A stretch of 64,000 bases of DNA from Natronosporangium hydrolyticum (GTDB taxonomy: Bacteria > Actinomycetota > Actinomycetes > Mycobacteriales > Micromonosporaceae), in the NCBI RefSeq assembly GCF_016925615.1, contig NZ_CP070499.1:1736001-1800000 (forward strand). Direction: 5' to 3'. Made by a program: the position numbers and the translations under genes. The notes beneath the pieces are model-generated. The model ran no database searches. It was not told the origin of the DNA and saw only the letters and a program-made list of their open reading frames with translations. Below, one piece after another: positions 8,480 to 18,072 of this stretch (positions are counted from its first letter, which is position 1; each line of letters starts with the position of its first letter).

Positions 8480-9859
8480 TCAGTCGTGGACGTGCAGCGG
8501 CTTGCCGGCCAACGCCAGGTGCGCCTCACCGAGCGCTTCGCTCTGGGTGGGGTGCGCGTGCACCAGCTGCGCTACATCCTGCGGGAACGCCTCCCAGTTG
8601 TAGATGAGCTGGGCCTCGCTGACCAGCTCACTGACCCGGCTGCCTACCATGTGTAGCCCGACCACCGGCCCATCGGCGAGCCGCACCAGCTTCACGAAGC
8701 CCTGGGTCTTCAAGATCGAACTCTTGAGGTTGCCGCCCAGGTTGTAGGTGTAGGTCGTGATCTGATCGGCGCCGTGGCGCTCCTTCGCGGCGGCCTCGCT
8801 GAGCCCCACCGAGGCGACCTCCGGCTCGCAGTAGGTGATCCGCGGGATGCCGTCCTCGTCGATCACTGCCGGGTTCCGGCCGGCGATCTCCTCGGCCACG
8901 AAGACACCTTGCTGGAAGCCCCGGTGTGCCAACTGCGGACCGGGCACGATGTCACCGACCGCGTAGACGTTCGGCAGGTTGGTGCGCAACCGCTCGTCGG
9001 TGCGCACGAAGCCGCGCTCCATCGTGATGCCCTGCTCGTCGTAGCCGAGCCCGTCGGTGACCGGGCCACGGCCGACCGCGACCAGTAGCAGCTCCGCCTC
9101 GAGAGTCTCGCCGCCGGCCACCGTTACCCGGACCCCGGAGTCGGTGTGCTCGAGCTTCTCGAAGGGCCGGTCCGGCTTGAAGTTGATGCCGCGGCGGCGG
9201 AACGCCCGCTGCACCTGCTTGGAGCTGTCTTCATCCTCGGTGGGGAGCAGTCGCGGCAACGCCTCCAGGATGGTCACCTCGGCGCCGAGCGAGCGCCAAA
9301 CGCTGGCGAACTCACAGCCGATGATGCCGCCGCCGAGCACGATTACCGAGGCCGGGACCCGGTCCAGCGCGAGCGCATGCTCGCTAGTGAGCACCCGCTC
9401 GCCGTCCGGCTCAAGCCCCGGCAGCGTACGCGAGTAGGAGCCGGTGGCGAGGACGACGTGGCGCCCGGTGAGCCGGCGCCCCGCCACCTCGACCGTGTTC
9501 GGGCCCACGAGCCGGCCGGCGCCTTCGACGGTGGTGACGCGTTTGGCGGCCTTGAGCAAGCCCTGCAGGCCCCGGTAGCCCTTGGTGATGACGCCGTCCT
9601 TGTAGGAGTTCACCGCGGTCATGTCCACGCCGGTCAGCTCCGCCTGGATCCCGAACTGGCTGGACTCGCGGGTGGCGTCAGCGACCTCCCCGGCGTGCAG
9701 CAACGCCTTGGTCGGGATGCAGCCACGGTGCAGGCAGGTGCCCCCCACCTTGTCCTTCTCGACCATCGCGACCGACAGGTCCAGCTGGGCGGCGCGCAGG
9801 GCGGTCGCATACCCGCCGGGACCGCCGCCAAGGACCACTACGTCGAATTCGTCACTCAC
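8480..9859 (-). CDS. lpdA: Dihydrolipoyl dehydrogenase (E3)
   Basis: FAD-dependent oxidoreductase that reoxidises dihydrolipoamide on E2 and passes electrons to NAD+. It has the FAD-binding GGGPGG near the N-terminus, the redox-active pair C42-x4-C47 in TCLHRGC, an NAD-binding GGGIIGCEFA in the middle and the catalytic HAHPTQSE His-Glu dyad at the C-terminus. The GTG at 9859 has GGGAG 6 bases upstream; an ATG two codons earlier would sit directly on that site, so GTG is preferred, giving 459 residues. It precedes sucB by 43 bp on the same strand and is probably co-transcribed. Confidence 0.95.
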   Translation of the reverse strand: MSDEFDVVVLGGGPGGYATALRAAQLDLSVAMVEKDKVGGTCLHRGCIPTKALLHAGEVADATRESSQFGIQAELTGVDMTAVNSYKDGVITKGYRGLQGLLKAAKRVTTVEGAGRLVGPNTVEVAGRRLTGRHVVLATGSYSRTLPGLEPDGERVLTSEHALALDRVPASVIVLGGGIIGCEFASVWRSLGAEVTILEALPRLLPTEDEDSSKQVQRAFRRRGINFKPDRPFEKLEHTDSGVRVTVAGGETLEAELLLVAVGRGPVTDGLGYDEQGITMERGFVRTDERLRTNLPNVYAVGDIVPGPQLAHRGFQQGVFVAEEIAGRNPAVIDEDGIPRITYCEPEVASVGLSEAAAKERHGADQITTYTYNLGGNLKSSILKTQGFVKLVRLADGPVVGLHMVGSRVSELVSEAQLIYNWEAFPQDVAQLVHAHPTQSEALGEAHLALAGKPLHVHD

Positions 9860-10034
9860 ACCCATCTCCCAACACGCCGGGGGTCCCCATGGGGGTCATC
9901 TTGTCACCTGCCTACCCGCGGGGCGACGCCAGGTACACACTCTGGGCGCCCGGTCACAACAGGCACGTAAGCAAACTTTGTGGTTTCGACGTACCCTGGC
10001 GGCAACAGATTCTCGCCCGTGGAGGAGATGCCCG

Positions 10035-10397
10035 GTGGCCTGGTTTCGGCGACGGAAAAAGGGGCGCGCGGACACCGGAGGCTCGCCGGGGGACCGCCCA
10101 GCGAATGAGCTGGACGCGCAGCATCTGACCGAGTTTGTCCAGACCCGCCAGGGCGTGGAGGCGTTCATCGAGCCCCGGACCGCGGTGACGGAGACGACCG
10201 TGCTGCTGATCGCGCACGACGGTGAATGGACCCGCCGGCGGGTGACCGGGCCGGAGGGGGCGCGCCGGTTCGCGCACAAGCTGGCGATTCCGATCTACGA
10301 CGTGGCCCTGGTCGGGTACCCGCAGCGGATGCGGGACTACAACGAACGGCGCAAGCGCGCCGCCCGCGAGCAACAGACCCAGCGCGAACCCAACTGA
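10035..10397 (+). CDS. Small conserved actinobacterial protein
   Basis: A 120-residue basic and hydrophilic protein beginning VAWFRRRKKG. The GTG at 10035 is preceded by GGAGGAG with 7 bases of spacing, which fixes the start although the frame stays open far upstream. No signal peptide, membrane segment or catalytic motif is evident. The central part (TTVLLIAHDGEWTRRRV, FAHKLAIPIYDVALVGYPQR) looks like a compact alpha/beta fold. It is divergent from lpdA and probably shares the 175-bp regulatory region with it. Function unknown. Confidence 0.75.
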   Translation: MAWFRRRKKGRADTGGSPGDRPANELDAQHLTEFVQTRQGVEAFIEPRTAVTETTVLLIAHDGEWTRRRVTGPEGARRFAHKLAIPIYDVALVGYPQRMRDYNERRKRAAREQQTQREPN

Positions 10398-10417
10398 CCC
10401 GCGGCCCACCGCCCTGC

Positions 10418-10495
10418 CCCGCCCCCACCCACCCGCCGGCCTGCCCCCACCCGCCGGCCGCCCCCACCCGCCGGCCGCGCTCACCCGCCGGCCGC
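10418..10495. repeat. Degenerate tandem CCCACCCGCCGGCC repeats
   Basis: Four to five imperfect units of about 15-17 bp sharing CACCCGCCGGCC lie just after the stop of the upstream small gene. They appear to be a simple-sequence expansion in a convergent intergenic region; no coding role is apparent. Confidence 0.6.
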
Positions 10496-10498
10496 GCC

Positions 10499-10575
10499 TT
10501 GGTTGGCTGGGGAGGGATCTTGCGTACGGAAAAGTCGGACATTCCCGTACGCAAGATCCCTCCCTGCCCAACCAA
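10499..10575. terminator. Very long convergent-gene hairpin
   Basis: Arms 10499-10529 and 10545-10575 (31 bases each, two mismatches) enclose a 15-base loop. It lies between the rightward small gene and leftward pepA, so it can terminate both. The stem is far longer than a normal intrinsic terminator and carries no T tract. Confidence 0.7.
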
Positions 10576-10617
10576 GAGCGGGACGGGCTGAGCGGGACGG
10601 GCTGAGCGGGACGGGCC
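10576..10617. repeat. Three tandem 14-bp GAGCGGGACGGGCT repeats
   Basis: Three head-to-tail 14-bp units (10576-10589, 10590-10603, 10604-10617), the last with one substitution, follow the long hairpin before pepA's 3' end. Confidence 0.75.
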
Positions 10618-10648
10618 AGGCGCGGGGCGGGGCTGGTGGGTGGGGCGG

Positions 10649-12247
10649 TTAGGCCTGGTCGCCGCTGGCCAGCTCGTCGAGCAGATGCAGCAGCGTCCGC
10701 ACCGGCACCCCGGTGCCGCCGGTCGTGATGTAGCCGTACGCCTCACCGGCGTGGTAGGCGGGGCCGGCGATGTCGATGTGCGCCCACTGGACCGGGTCGG
10801 TGACGAACTCCGAGAGGAAGATCCCTCCCTGCAGCATGGTGCCGACCCGCTCCAGCCCGGTGTTGACGTGGCTGATGTCCGCGACCGCCGACTCAAGCCC
10901 TTGCCGGACGTCGTCCGGCAGCGGCATCGGCCATGCGGGCTCCCCGACCGCCTCGCCGGCTCGCCGGACCTGCTCGCACAACTCCGTGCTGCCCATTACG
11001 CCGGCCACCCGGCGGCCCAGCGAGATGATCTGGCCCCCGGTGAGAGTGGAGGTCTCCAACAGGTAGTCCGGCTCCTCCTCGCAGGCCCGGGCGATCGCGT
11101 CGGCCAGGATCAGCCGGCCCTCGGCGTCGGTGTTGAGCACCTCCACCTTTGTGCTGTTGTACATGGTGAGCACGTCACCCGGCCGGTAGGCGCTGCCCGA
11201 GGGCATGTTCTCGGCGAGCGGAAGCCAGCCGGTGACGGCCAGCTGCGGGGCGTGTTCGGCGACCGCCAGCATGGTGGCGGCGACGGCGGCGGCGCCGGCC
11301 ATGTCCGACTTCATCTCCCACATGCCCTGCGCGGGTTTGATCGAGACCCCGCCGGTGTCGAAGGTGATGCCCTTGCCGACCAGCGCGACCTTCGCCCGTG
11401 GGGTGCCCTTCGGGACGTAGTCGAGGCGCACCAGCCGCGGTGGCGCCTGCGAGCCCTGACCGACCGCCAGGATGCCGCCGTATCCGCCCTTGCGGAGCGC
11501 CTTCTCATCGAGCACGGTGGCGGTCAGCCCGGCCTCGGTCGCGGCCTGCGCGACCTGGTCGGCGAAGTCCGGCGGCCGGAGTTCGTTCGGTGCGGTGTTG
11601 ACCCAGTCCCGGGCCCGGACGACCGCCCCGGCGGTCACCGGGGTCTGCTTCAGCGCGGCGCGGACCGCCCGGTCGCGGGCGTCGGGTACGTGGATCGCCA
11701 CCGAGCCCACCGGCCGTTGCCGGGAGGGGGTGGTCCGGTACCGGTCGAACCGGTAGCCGCCGAGCAAGGCGCCTTCAGCGAGGGTGCGCACGGTCGCCGG
11801 TAGCGTGTCGTCGTCGGAGACCGGCATCGCCAGCGCCACGCTGCGGTGCCCGGCCACCGACCGGAGCGCGGCGCCGACCCCGCGACGCAGCACCTCCGGT
11901 GGCGGCAGCGCGCCGGCCGGCTCCGGCCCCAACCCGACCGCGACCACCAGCGGAGCGGTGATCGTACCGAGCGTAGCGAGTTTGATCACCTCCCCGGCCT
12001 TGCCGGTGGCGCCGAGTGTTCGCAGCGCCGTGACGAGTTGGCCGTCGAAGGCGGCGACGATGCTCTCGCCGCCGCCGCTGACCAGCAGGTCAATGGGGTC
12101 GGCAGCGGGGTCGTCGTCCCGCCGGTGCAGGCCGATGACGACCGCGTCCACGGCGTACTCGGCGGGGTCGGTGTCGAAGAGGCTCAGCCGGGGGAGCGGA
12201 TATGGCGGCGTCGGGCGAGGTAAAGTCACGGCGCCGATCGTAGTCAC
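10649..12247 (-). CDS. pepA: Leucyl aminopeptidase (M17 cytosol aminopeptidase)
   Basis: Metal-dependent aminopeptidase for intracellular peptide turnover. The C-terminal half contains the M17 signature [10 protein letters not shown], the metal-binding [11 protein letters not shown] and, just after it, [13 protein letters not shown]. The frame is open for 34 codons before the GTG at 12247, but that GTG has GGAG close upstream and gives a protein of 532 residues, a normal length; a second GTG six codons later is possible. It is divergent from gcvT, with only 26 bp between the two starts. Synteny with lpdA and the E2 gene matches Streptomyces. Confidence 0.93.
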   Translation of the reverse strand: MTTIGAVTLPRPTPPYPLPRLSLFDTDPAEYAVDAVVIGLHRRDDDPAADPIDLLVSGGGESIVAAFDGQLVTALRTLGATGKAGEVIKLATLGTITAPLVVAVGLGPEPAGALPPPEVLRRGVGAALRSVAGHRSVALAMPVSDDDTLPATVRTLAEGALLGGYRFDRYRTTPSRQRPVGSVAIHVPDARDRAVRAALKQTPVTAGAVVRARDWVNTAPNELRPPDFADQVAQAATEAGLTATVLDEKALRKGGYGGILAVGQGSQAPPRLVRLDYVPKGTPRAKVALVGKGITFDTGGVSIKPAQGMWEMKSDMAGAAAVAATMLAVAEHAPQLAVTGWLPLAENMPSGSAYRPGDVLTMYNSTKVEVLNTDAEGRLILADAIARACEEEPDYLLETSTLTGGQIISLGRRVAGVMGSTELCEQVRRAGEAVGEPAWPMPLPDDVRQGLESAVADISHVNTGLERVGTMLQGGIFLSEFVTDPVQWAHIDIAGPAYHAGEAYGYITTGGTGVPVRTLLHLLDELASGDQA

Positions 12248-12273
12248 GCTTCTCCAGCCAGGAGGTCCGACCC

Positions 12274-13443
12274 ATGGCATCAGGCGCTGGCGCCGCCGAC
12301 ACGACCGACACCGGTTCGCTCGACCACCCCTCCGGTGGTGGCTCCGCACCCCTGCGATCCCCGCTGCACGACCGCCACGTCGCGCTGGGGGCCAAGTTCG
12401 CCAACTTCGCCGGGTGGGAGATGCCGCTGGAGTACGCCGGCGGCGGCGTGAAGGCCGAGCACGGCGCGGTCCGCGAGTCGGTGGGCATCTTCGACGTCTC
12501 CCACCTCGGCAAGGCCCGGATCACCGGGCCCGGGGCGGTCGAGTTCGTCAACACGTGCCTCACCAACGACCTGGACCGGATTCAAGCCGGGCAGGCGCAG
12601 CTCACCCACTGCTGTGACGAGGCGACCGGGGGCGTGATCGACGACATGATCGCCTACCGGATGAGCGACGAGGAGATCTTCCTGATCCCCAACGCCGCCA
12701 ACACCGACGAGGTGGTGCGCCGGCTGGCGGCGGCCGCCCCGGCCGGTGTCACGGTCGCCGAAGAGCACGCCGACTGGGCGGTGCTGGCGGTGCAGGGGCC
12801 GGCGTCCGAGCGGGTCCTGGACGCCGTTGGCCTGCCCGCCGATCACGACTTCATGAGCTTCGTCCAGGCCCCGTACGGCGGTGGTGAAGTGGTGGTCTGC
12901 CGCACCGGCTACACCGGTGAGCACGGGTACGAGGTGGTGGTGCCGGCCGGTGACGCCGCCCGAGTGTGGGACGCCCTGTTCGCCGCGGGTGAGCCGTACT
13001 CGCTCCGCCCCTGCGGGTTGGGGGCGCGGGACACGCTGCGCACCGAGATGGGCTACCCGCTGCACGGCCAGGATCTGTCTCCCTCGATCACCTCGGTGCA
13101 GGGCCGCAGCGGCTGGCTGGTCGGCTGGTCGAAGCCGAGTTTCTGGGGGCATGAGGCGCTGCGGGCGGAGCGGGCGGCCGGCCCGCGGCGGCGGCTGTGG
13201 GGCCTGGAGGCGACCGGCCGCGGGGTGCCCCGGCCGCAGATGCGGGTGCTCGTCGGTGAAGCGCAGGTAGGCGAGGTCACCAGCGGCACCTACTCACCCA
13301 CCCGGCAGCTCGGGATCGCGCTCGCACTGTTGGACACCGCCGCTGGCTTGGGCGAGGGCGACGAGGTGACCGTGGATGTCCGCGGCCGGTCGCTGCCGAT
13401 GCGGGTGGTCAAGCCGCCGTTCGTGACCCCGTCGGTGCGCTGA
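12274..13443 (+). CDS. gcvT: Glycine cleavage system aminomethyltransferase (T protein)
   Basis: Transfers the aminomethyl carbon from H-protein to tetrahydrofolate, releasing ammonia. The 389-residue protein has the GcvT core, including [20 protein letters not shown] near the N-terminus, [10 protein letters not shown] in mid-protein and [24 protein letters not shown] lies about 8 bases before the ATG. No gcvH or gcvP lies nearby and the 26-bp upstream gap leaves no room for a glycine riboswitch. A long perfect hairpin follows the stop. Confidence 0.95.
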   Translation: MASGAGAADTTDTGSLDHPSGGGSAPLRSPLHDRHVALGAKFANFAGWEMPLEYAGGGVKAEHGAVRESVGIFDVSHLGKARITGPGAVEFVNTCLTNDLDRIQAGQAQLTHCCDEATGGVIDDMIAYRMSDEEIFLIPNAANTDEVVRRLAAAAPAGVTVAEEHADWAVLAVQGPASERVLDAVGLPADHDFMSFVQAPYGGGEVVVCRTGYTGEHGYEVVVPAGDAARVWDALFAAGEPYSLRPCGLGARDTLRTEMGYPLHGQDLSPSITSVQGRSGWLVGWSKPSFWGHEALRAERAAGPRRRLWGLEATGRGVPRPQMRVLVGEAQVGEVTSGTYSPTRQLGIALALLDTAAGLGEGDEVTVDVRGRSLPMRVVKPPFVTPSVR

Positions 13444-13480
13444 CCCCGGGCCGCCGCCGGGCGGCGCAGCCGGGGAGCGG

Positions 13481-13529
13481 AACTGAAACCGGCCCGGTCT
13501 CCCGCAGGGAGACCGGGCCGGTTTCAGTT
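13481..13529. terminator. Perfect 23-bp-stem hairpin between gcvT and qcrB
   Basis: Arms 13481-13503 and 13507-13529 are perfectly complementary around a GCA loop. The two flanking genes converge here, so it probably terminates both. Confidence 0.85.
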
Positions 13530-13540
13530 GGAATCTGTGG

Positions 13541-15349
13541 TCAGGCTCCCCGGCCCGGGGTACCCGGTGTCTCGGCCGGGCCGGCGGTGCCGGTGGAGCC
13601 GGCGGTGCCCGCCTCCACCTCGGCCTTCGGCTGCTCCTCGCGGTCCCGGTGGCCGTCACCGGCCGCCTCGTCCTGACCGTCCGGGTGAGCGGCGCCATCG
13701 CCGTGACCGTCCGGGCCACCGTTGGGGCCACCGTTGGGTCGCTGCCCGACGCCCAGCGGCTTGCCCGGGGTCCCGGGCGGGGCGGCCTCCTCGACCGGGA
13801 CGAAGAACCCGCGCACCCCCGGCGGGAGGGCACCGAGCCGGTTCATCCGCTTGGGCACCACCCAGCCGGTGTACTCGAGCGTGCCGTGGCCGTGCTCGTC
13901 GGTCGGCCCGAGCGGCTGGTGTACCTCGACGAACCGGCCGTCGGGCAGCCGCCGGATGATGCCGGTCTCGACCCCGTGGGCGAGCACCTCCCGGTCGTGT
14001 TGCTGGAGCCCCAGGCAGATCCGGTGGGTCACCCAGTACGCCAGCGGTGGCAGCATGATCAGGCCGATCCGGCCGGCCCAGGTCATCGCGTTCAAGCTGA
14101 TGTCGAAGGCGTGGGCGACCACGTCGTTGGCGCCGGAGATGGTTAGCACGATGAAGAAGGTGATCGCCATCGCGCCGAGGCCGGTGCGGACCGGGACGTC
14201 GCGGGGCCGCTGGAGCAGGTTGTGGATCTCCTTGTCCTTGCGGACTCTGGCCTCCAACCAGGGGTAGGCGACCATCAGGAAGACCAGGATGCCGGGGAGG
14301 ACCACCGCCGGCCAGAACAGCGACGGCAGGGTGAACGTCTCACCGAAGAGCGGGAATCTGATCTCCCAGGCGGGGAAGAGTCGGGTCGACCCTTCCAGGA
14401 ACATCACGTACCAGTCCGGTTGGCTGGCGACCGAGACCACCGCTGCCTTGTATGGACCGAACATCCAGACCGGGTTGATCTGGAAGATTCCGCCCATCGC
14501 CGCGATAACTGCGAAGACGATGAAGAAGAAGGCGCCCTGCTTCAACGCATACCGCGGGAAGAAGCGTTCACCGACGACGTTCTTGTTGGTCCGACCGGGG
14601 CCGGGCCACTGGGTGTGCTTCTGTTTGAACATGATGCCCAGGTGCACCACGATCAGCCCCAAGGTGATCAGCGGCAGGATGAACACGTGGGCGATGTAGA
14701 CCCGGGCGATGATGATCTCGCCGGGGAAGGGCCCGTCAAAGAGCGAACTGGCCACCCAGGTACCGATCACCGGGATCGCCAGCATGATCGCGTGGGCGAT
14801 CCGGAGGCCGGTGCCGGAGAGCGCGTCGTCCGGCAGCGAGTAGCCGGTGAACCCGAGCAGGAAGGCCAGCCAGAAGAGCAGCACCCCGACTACCCAGTTG
14901 ATCTCACGCGGCTTCCGGAACGCGCCGGTGAAGAAGACCCGCAGCAGGTGCACCACGATCGAGGCGATGAACAGCAGCGCCGCCCAGTGGTGCATCTGCC
15001 GGACGAACAACCCGCCGCGTACGTCGAACGAGATGTGCAGGGTCGACGCGTAGGCGGCGGACATCTCCACGCCCCGCAACGCCGGATAGCTGCCCTCGTA
15101 GACGATGTGCTCCATCGACGGGTCGAAGAACAGAGTCAGGAAGGTCCCGGTGAGGATCAGGATGACGAACGACCAGAGGGCGATCTCACCGATCAGGAAC
15201 GACCAATGGTCCGGGAAGACCTTGTTGAACAGGCCCCGCAGGCCCGCCACCTGGAGCCGCTCGTCCGCCCCCTTGCCGGCGTTGGCCGGTAGCTCCTTGA
15301 GCTGTTGCTTCCGCCGGGTCAGTGCGCTGGGCTTGACTGTCGTCGTCAT
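13541..15349 (-). CDS. qcrB: Cytochrome bc1 complex cytochrome b subunit
   Basis: Membrane subunit of the actinobacterial menaquinol:cytochrome c reductase (complex III), carrying the two b hemes. The 602-residue protein shows the cytochrome b core with MHHWAALLF, the Qo-region segment around FTGYSLPDD, and about nine transmembrane helices. A hydrophilic C-terminal tail of about 60 residues rich in Gly, Pro, Asp and Glu extends beyond the conserved part, as often seen in high-GC actinobacteria. It is the last gene of ctaE-qcrCAB, 4 bp after qcrA. Confidence 0.96.
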   Translation of the reverse strand: MTTTVKPSALTRRKQQLKELPANAGKGADERLQVAGLRGLFNKVFPDHWSFLIGEIALWSFVILILTGTFLTLFFDPSMEHIVYEGSYPALRGVEMSAAYASTLHISFDVRGGLFVRQMHHWAALLFIASIVVHLLRVFFTGAFRKPREINWVVGVLLFWLAFLLGFTGYSLPDDALSGTGLRIAHAIMLAIPVIGTWVASSLFDGPFPGEIIIARVYIAHVFILPLITLGLIVVHLGIMFKQKHTQWPGPGRTNKNVVGERFFPRYALKQGAFFFIVFAVIAAMGGIFQINPVWMFGPYKAAVVSVASQPDWYVMFLEGSTRLFPAWEIRFPLFGETFTLPSLFWPAVVLPGILVFLMVAYPWLEARVRKDKEIHNLLQRPRDVPVRTGLGAMAITFFIVLTISGANDVVAHAFDISLNAMTWAGRIGLIMLPPLAYWVTHRICLGLQQHDREVLAHGVETGIIRRLPDGRFVEVHQPLGPTDEHGHGTLEYTGWVVPKRMNRLGALPPGVRGFFVPVEEAAPPGTPGKPLGVGQRPNGGPNGGPDGHGDGAAHPDGQDEAAGDGHRDREEQPKAEVEAGTAGSTGTAGPAETPGTPGRGA

Positions 15350-15353
15350 CTCG

Positions 15354-16502
15354 TTAGAGCTCCCAGAACGAAGGTCCGACCGGGACCTTGTAGTCGGATG
15401 CCGCCACGAAGTAACCCTCGGCGTCCAACGCCAGCGGCAGCATCGGCAGCGACCGCGCGGCGGGACCGAACACCGGACGGGCGTTGTCGGTGATCAGGAA
15501 CTGCGACTGGTGGCAAGGGCAGAGCAGCAGGTTGGTCTGCTGCTCGAACAGGCTCGGTGGGCAGCCGGCGTGGGTGCAGATCTTCGAGTAGGCCACGAAG
15601 TTGCCGACCATGCTGCCGTCGTTCATCTCGTACAGGTTGTCGCGGAGCAGTTCGGCGTCCTCTTCCCGCAGGTGGATCAGCAGGGTGGGGGAGTCGGCGA
15701 ACTCGTTGGTGGCTCCGCCCGGCACGCCGGGGAAGACCGTCAGCTGACCGGCGACGCTCACGTCGGCGGGGCGGATCGGCGTGCCGTCCTCCCGCACCAG
15801 CCGGACCGGCTGGTCGTTGTTGAGTAGCGGAGTGAAGCCGGTGTAGTCCTGCGGCGAGAGCGGCAGGCCGTGCGGGCTGTCGTGCGGATCCCGGATCAGG
15901 CCACCGACGATCGGCGCCGCCGCTACCACCGCGAACGGGGCCAGTCCGAGCGCGAGCGCCCCCTTGAGTAGCGGGCGGCGGGTGAGCCCGCTCTCTTCCA
16001 ACGCGCCGCCGAGGGTGGCCCCCATCAGGGTCTGGTCGTCGCTCTCGGACGGACCGTCGTGGCGTTGCTCGATCGACACCTCGTGGGGGAGGAGCTTCTT
16101 CGTCCAGGCGACGATGCCGGCGCCGACGCAGAACAGGGCGATGGCGAGGGTTACCCCGAGCACCGGGGTGTAGAACTTGCTGAGCGCGTCCGCGCCGGCT
16201 TCGTACTGCCAGGGCCAGGCAATGTACGCGACCATGAAGGCGGTCGCCGCCGCCCCCGCGAGCAAGAAGAGCATGGCGATGACCCGAACCACCCGGCGTT
16301 CGGCCCGGGAGCCGGGCTCGAACCGTGGCTCGTACAGCATGATTTCGACGCCGTCGCGGCGGGCGCCTTCCCGGACCAGGTCGAACCTGGTCAGCCGCGG
16401 GTCGTGAATGTCGACCTCGCGGGACTCGGCCGGGGCGGCGGAGGTCACCTCGGTGCCGGGCTCATTCTCCGGTCTGGTGGGCTGCTGGGTCGGGACGGTC
16501 AT
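15354..16502 (-). CDS. qcrA: Cytochrome bc1 complex Rieske iron-sulfur subunit
   Basis: Holds the [2Fe-2S] cluster that takes electrons from menaquinol. Cluster ligands are visible as CTHAGC and CPCHQS in the C-terminal third, with the disulfide cysteines in place. Three transmembrane segments in the N-terminal half are typical of the actinobacterial form. The ATG at 16502 overlaps the qcrC TGA as ATGA, so I start there rather than six codons upstream; length is 382 residues. Confidence 0.96.
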   Translation of the reverse strand: MTVPTQQPTRPENEPGTEVTSAAPAESREVDIHDPRLTRFDLVREGARRDGVEIMLYEPRFEPGSRAERRVVRVIAMLFLLAGAAATAFMVAYIAWPWQYEAGADALSKFYTPVLGVTLAIALFCVGAGIVAWTKKLLPHEVSIEQRHDGPSESDDQTLMGATLGGALEESGLTRRPLLKGALALGLAPFAVVAAAPIVGGLIRDPHDSPHGLPLSPQDYTGFTPLLNNDQPVRLVREDGTPIRPADVSVAGQLTVFPGVPGGATNEFADSPTLLIHLREEDAELLRDNLYEMNDGSMVGNFVAYSKICTHAGCPPSLFEQQTNLLLCPCHQSQFLITDNARPVFGPAARSLPMLPLALDAEGYFVAASDYKVPVGPSFWEL

Positions 16503-17368
16503 GACTTGCCTGCAATCCAAAGGGTGGCGAACACGAGCGCCACGATGCCGACCAGGAAGACGGCCACGCCTTCGGTGGAGGGCCCGAACCGACCCAGGTT
16601 GAACACCCCGCCCGGGTCGCCGTCGTCCTGGAGTACCCGGATGAAGGCAATGATATCGGCCTTCTCTTCGGGGGTGAGTTGGTTGTCACCGAAGACTGGC
16701 ATGTTCTGGGGGCCGGAGAGCATCGCCGCGTAGATCTGCCGGTCGGTGGCCTCCATTATGCTGGGCGCGAACGCGCCGCTGCTGAGCGGACCACCGCCGC
16801 CAGAGTAGGCGTGGCACGACGAGCAGTTGATCCGGTAAAGCTCGCCGCCGACGGCCGAGTCGCCGTCGTCGAGCACCGCGCCGAGGTTCTGCGGGACCTC
16901 CGGGCCACCGCCGAGTTCCTGGATGTAGGCCGAGAGCGCGGCGATGTTCTGCTCCAGCTCCTCGCCGCTCCAGTACGGCGGCTTCGGCTGTGCCTGGGCC
17001 TCCTGCCGGGACATCGGCATCCGGCCGGTCTCGACCTGGAACTCGACCGCGGCCGAACCCACTCCGATCAGGCTGGGGCCGCGCTCGTCGACGCCCTGGG
17101 CGTTGCGGCCGTGGCAGCTGATGCAGTTGTTGTCATACAGCTCTTTGCCCTCGGCGGCGGTCGGGGACAGGGGTTGTTCCTGGGCCGCCACTCCGGGCGC
17201 GAACGCGGTGTAGGCGAAGCCGGCGAGCAGCAGCGCGCCTACCAACTTCACCGAGGCGCCGAGCCGCCGTTGCCCGCGACCCGGGCGCGAGCGGGTTGCC
17301 CGGCTCGTGAGCACCGTGCGCCACATCCGCGCGAGTCGCGCTCTGCGGCCGGGGGTCTCAGAGGTCAT
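16499..17368 (-). CDS. qcrC: Diheme cytochrome c subunit of the bc1 complex
   Basis: Carries two c-type hemes, replacing the separate cytochrome c that actinobacteria lack and feeding electrons directly to the aa3 oxidase. Two CxxCH motifs are present: CISCH at 82-86 and CSSCH near residue 180. There is a hydrophobic N-terminal segment (about residues 40-60) and a C-terminal membrane anchor (VAVFLVGIVALVFATLWIAG). The start at 17368 has AAGG upstream and lies 15 bp after ctaE. Confidence 0.96.
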   Translation of the reverse strand: MTSETPGRRARLARMWRTVLTSRATRSRPGRGQRRLGASVKLVGALLLAGFAYTAFAPGVAAQEQPLSPTAAEGKELYDNNCISCHGRNAQGVDERGPSLIGVGSAAVEFQVETGRMPMSRQEAQAQPKPPYWSGEELEQNIAALSAYIQELGGGPEVPQNLGAVLDDGDSAVGGELYRINCSSCHAYSGGGGPLSSGAFAPSIMEATDRQIYAAMLSGPQNMPVFGDNQLTPEEKADIIAFIRVLQDDGDPGGVFNLGRFGPSTEGVAVFLVGIVALVFATLWIAGKS

Positions 17369-17383
17369 CGCCAGCCTTTCCGA

Positions 17384-17986
17384 TCAGGGAAGGAAGAAGA
17401 TCATCGCGAACAGGACGATCCAGACCGCGTCCACGAAGTGCCAGTAGTACGAGATCACGATCGCTGACGTCGCCTGGGCCGGGGTGAACCGCCCCAACGA
17501 CGTACGCGCCAGGTAGATCAGGAATGCGAGCAGGCCACCGACCACGTGTAGCAGGTGGAAACCGGTGGTCAGGTAGAACATCGAACCGAAGCCGTCGCTG
17601 TCGATCCGGATGCCGTAGTTGTTCGACAGCTCGACGTACTCGATCAGCTGGCCCACCACGAAGATGGTGCCCATCACGAACGTGAGCGCGAACCACCGTC
17701 GGAGTCCGTGCACGTCGCCTCGTTCAGCCCGGAACACCCCGATCTGGCAGGTGATCGAGGACAGCAGCAGAACTGTGGTGAACGGAAGCGCGAACCAGAC
17801 ATTCAGGTTGGGATGGTTCGCCGCCCACAACTCCGGCGCGGCTGCTCGGATGGAGAAGAACATCGCGAACAGGCCGGCGAAGAACATCAGTTCGCTGGCT
17901 AGCCACACGATCACGCCGACGCTGGTGATGTTCGGTCGGTTGAGCGAGTGGACCTGGCTCTGGGAAAGCGCTGGGGCCGCAGTCAC
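17384..17986 (-). CDS. ctaE: Cytochrome c oxidase subunit III
   Basis: Membrane subunit of the aa3-type terminal oxidase that associates with the bcc complex. The 200-residue protein has about five transmembrane helices and the subunit III features [20 protein letters not shown] and HLLHVVGGL, ending with [16 protein letters not shown]. It is the first gene of the ctaE-qcrCAB operon; the supercomplex genes ctaC and ctaD are not in this window. Confidence 0.95.
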   Translation of the reverse strand: MTAAPALSQSQVHSLNRPNITSVGVIVWLASELMFFAGLFAMFFSIRAAAPELWAANHPNLNVWFALPFTTVLLLSSITCQIGVFRAERGDVHGLRRWFALTFVMGTIFVVGQLIEYVELSNNYGIRIDSDGFGSMFYLTTGFHLLHVVGGLLAFLIYLARTSLGRFTPAQATSAIVISYYWHFVDAVWIVLFAMIFFLP

Positions 17987-18072
17987 TGGCTCATTATCGC
18001 TACTACGGTGTGTCGGTCGACGCCGGGGTGGGCTCTTACGCCCTCCCGCAGCGTATGACCTAACCTGCGGAT

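Noticed and set aside
12090-12566. Possible glycine riboswitch ahead of gcvT
   Set aside because: Only 26 bp separate gcvT from the divergent pepA start, too little for an aptamer.
14222-15292. 356-codon rightward frame across qcrB
   Set aside because: Composition is Asp/Glu/Gln/Arg with no fold-like pattern; antisense shadow of qcrB.
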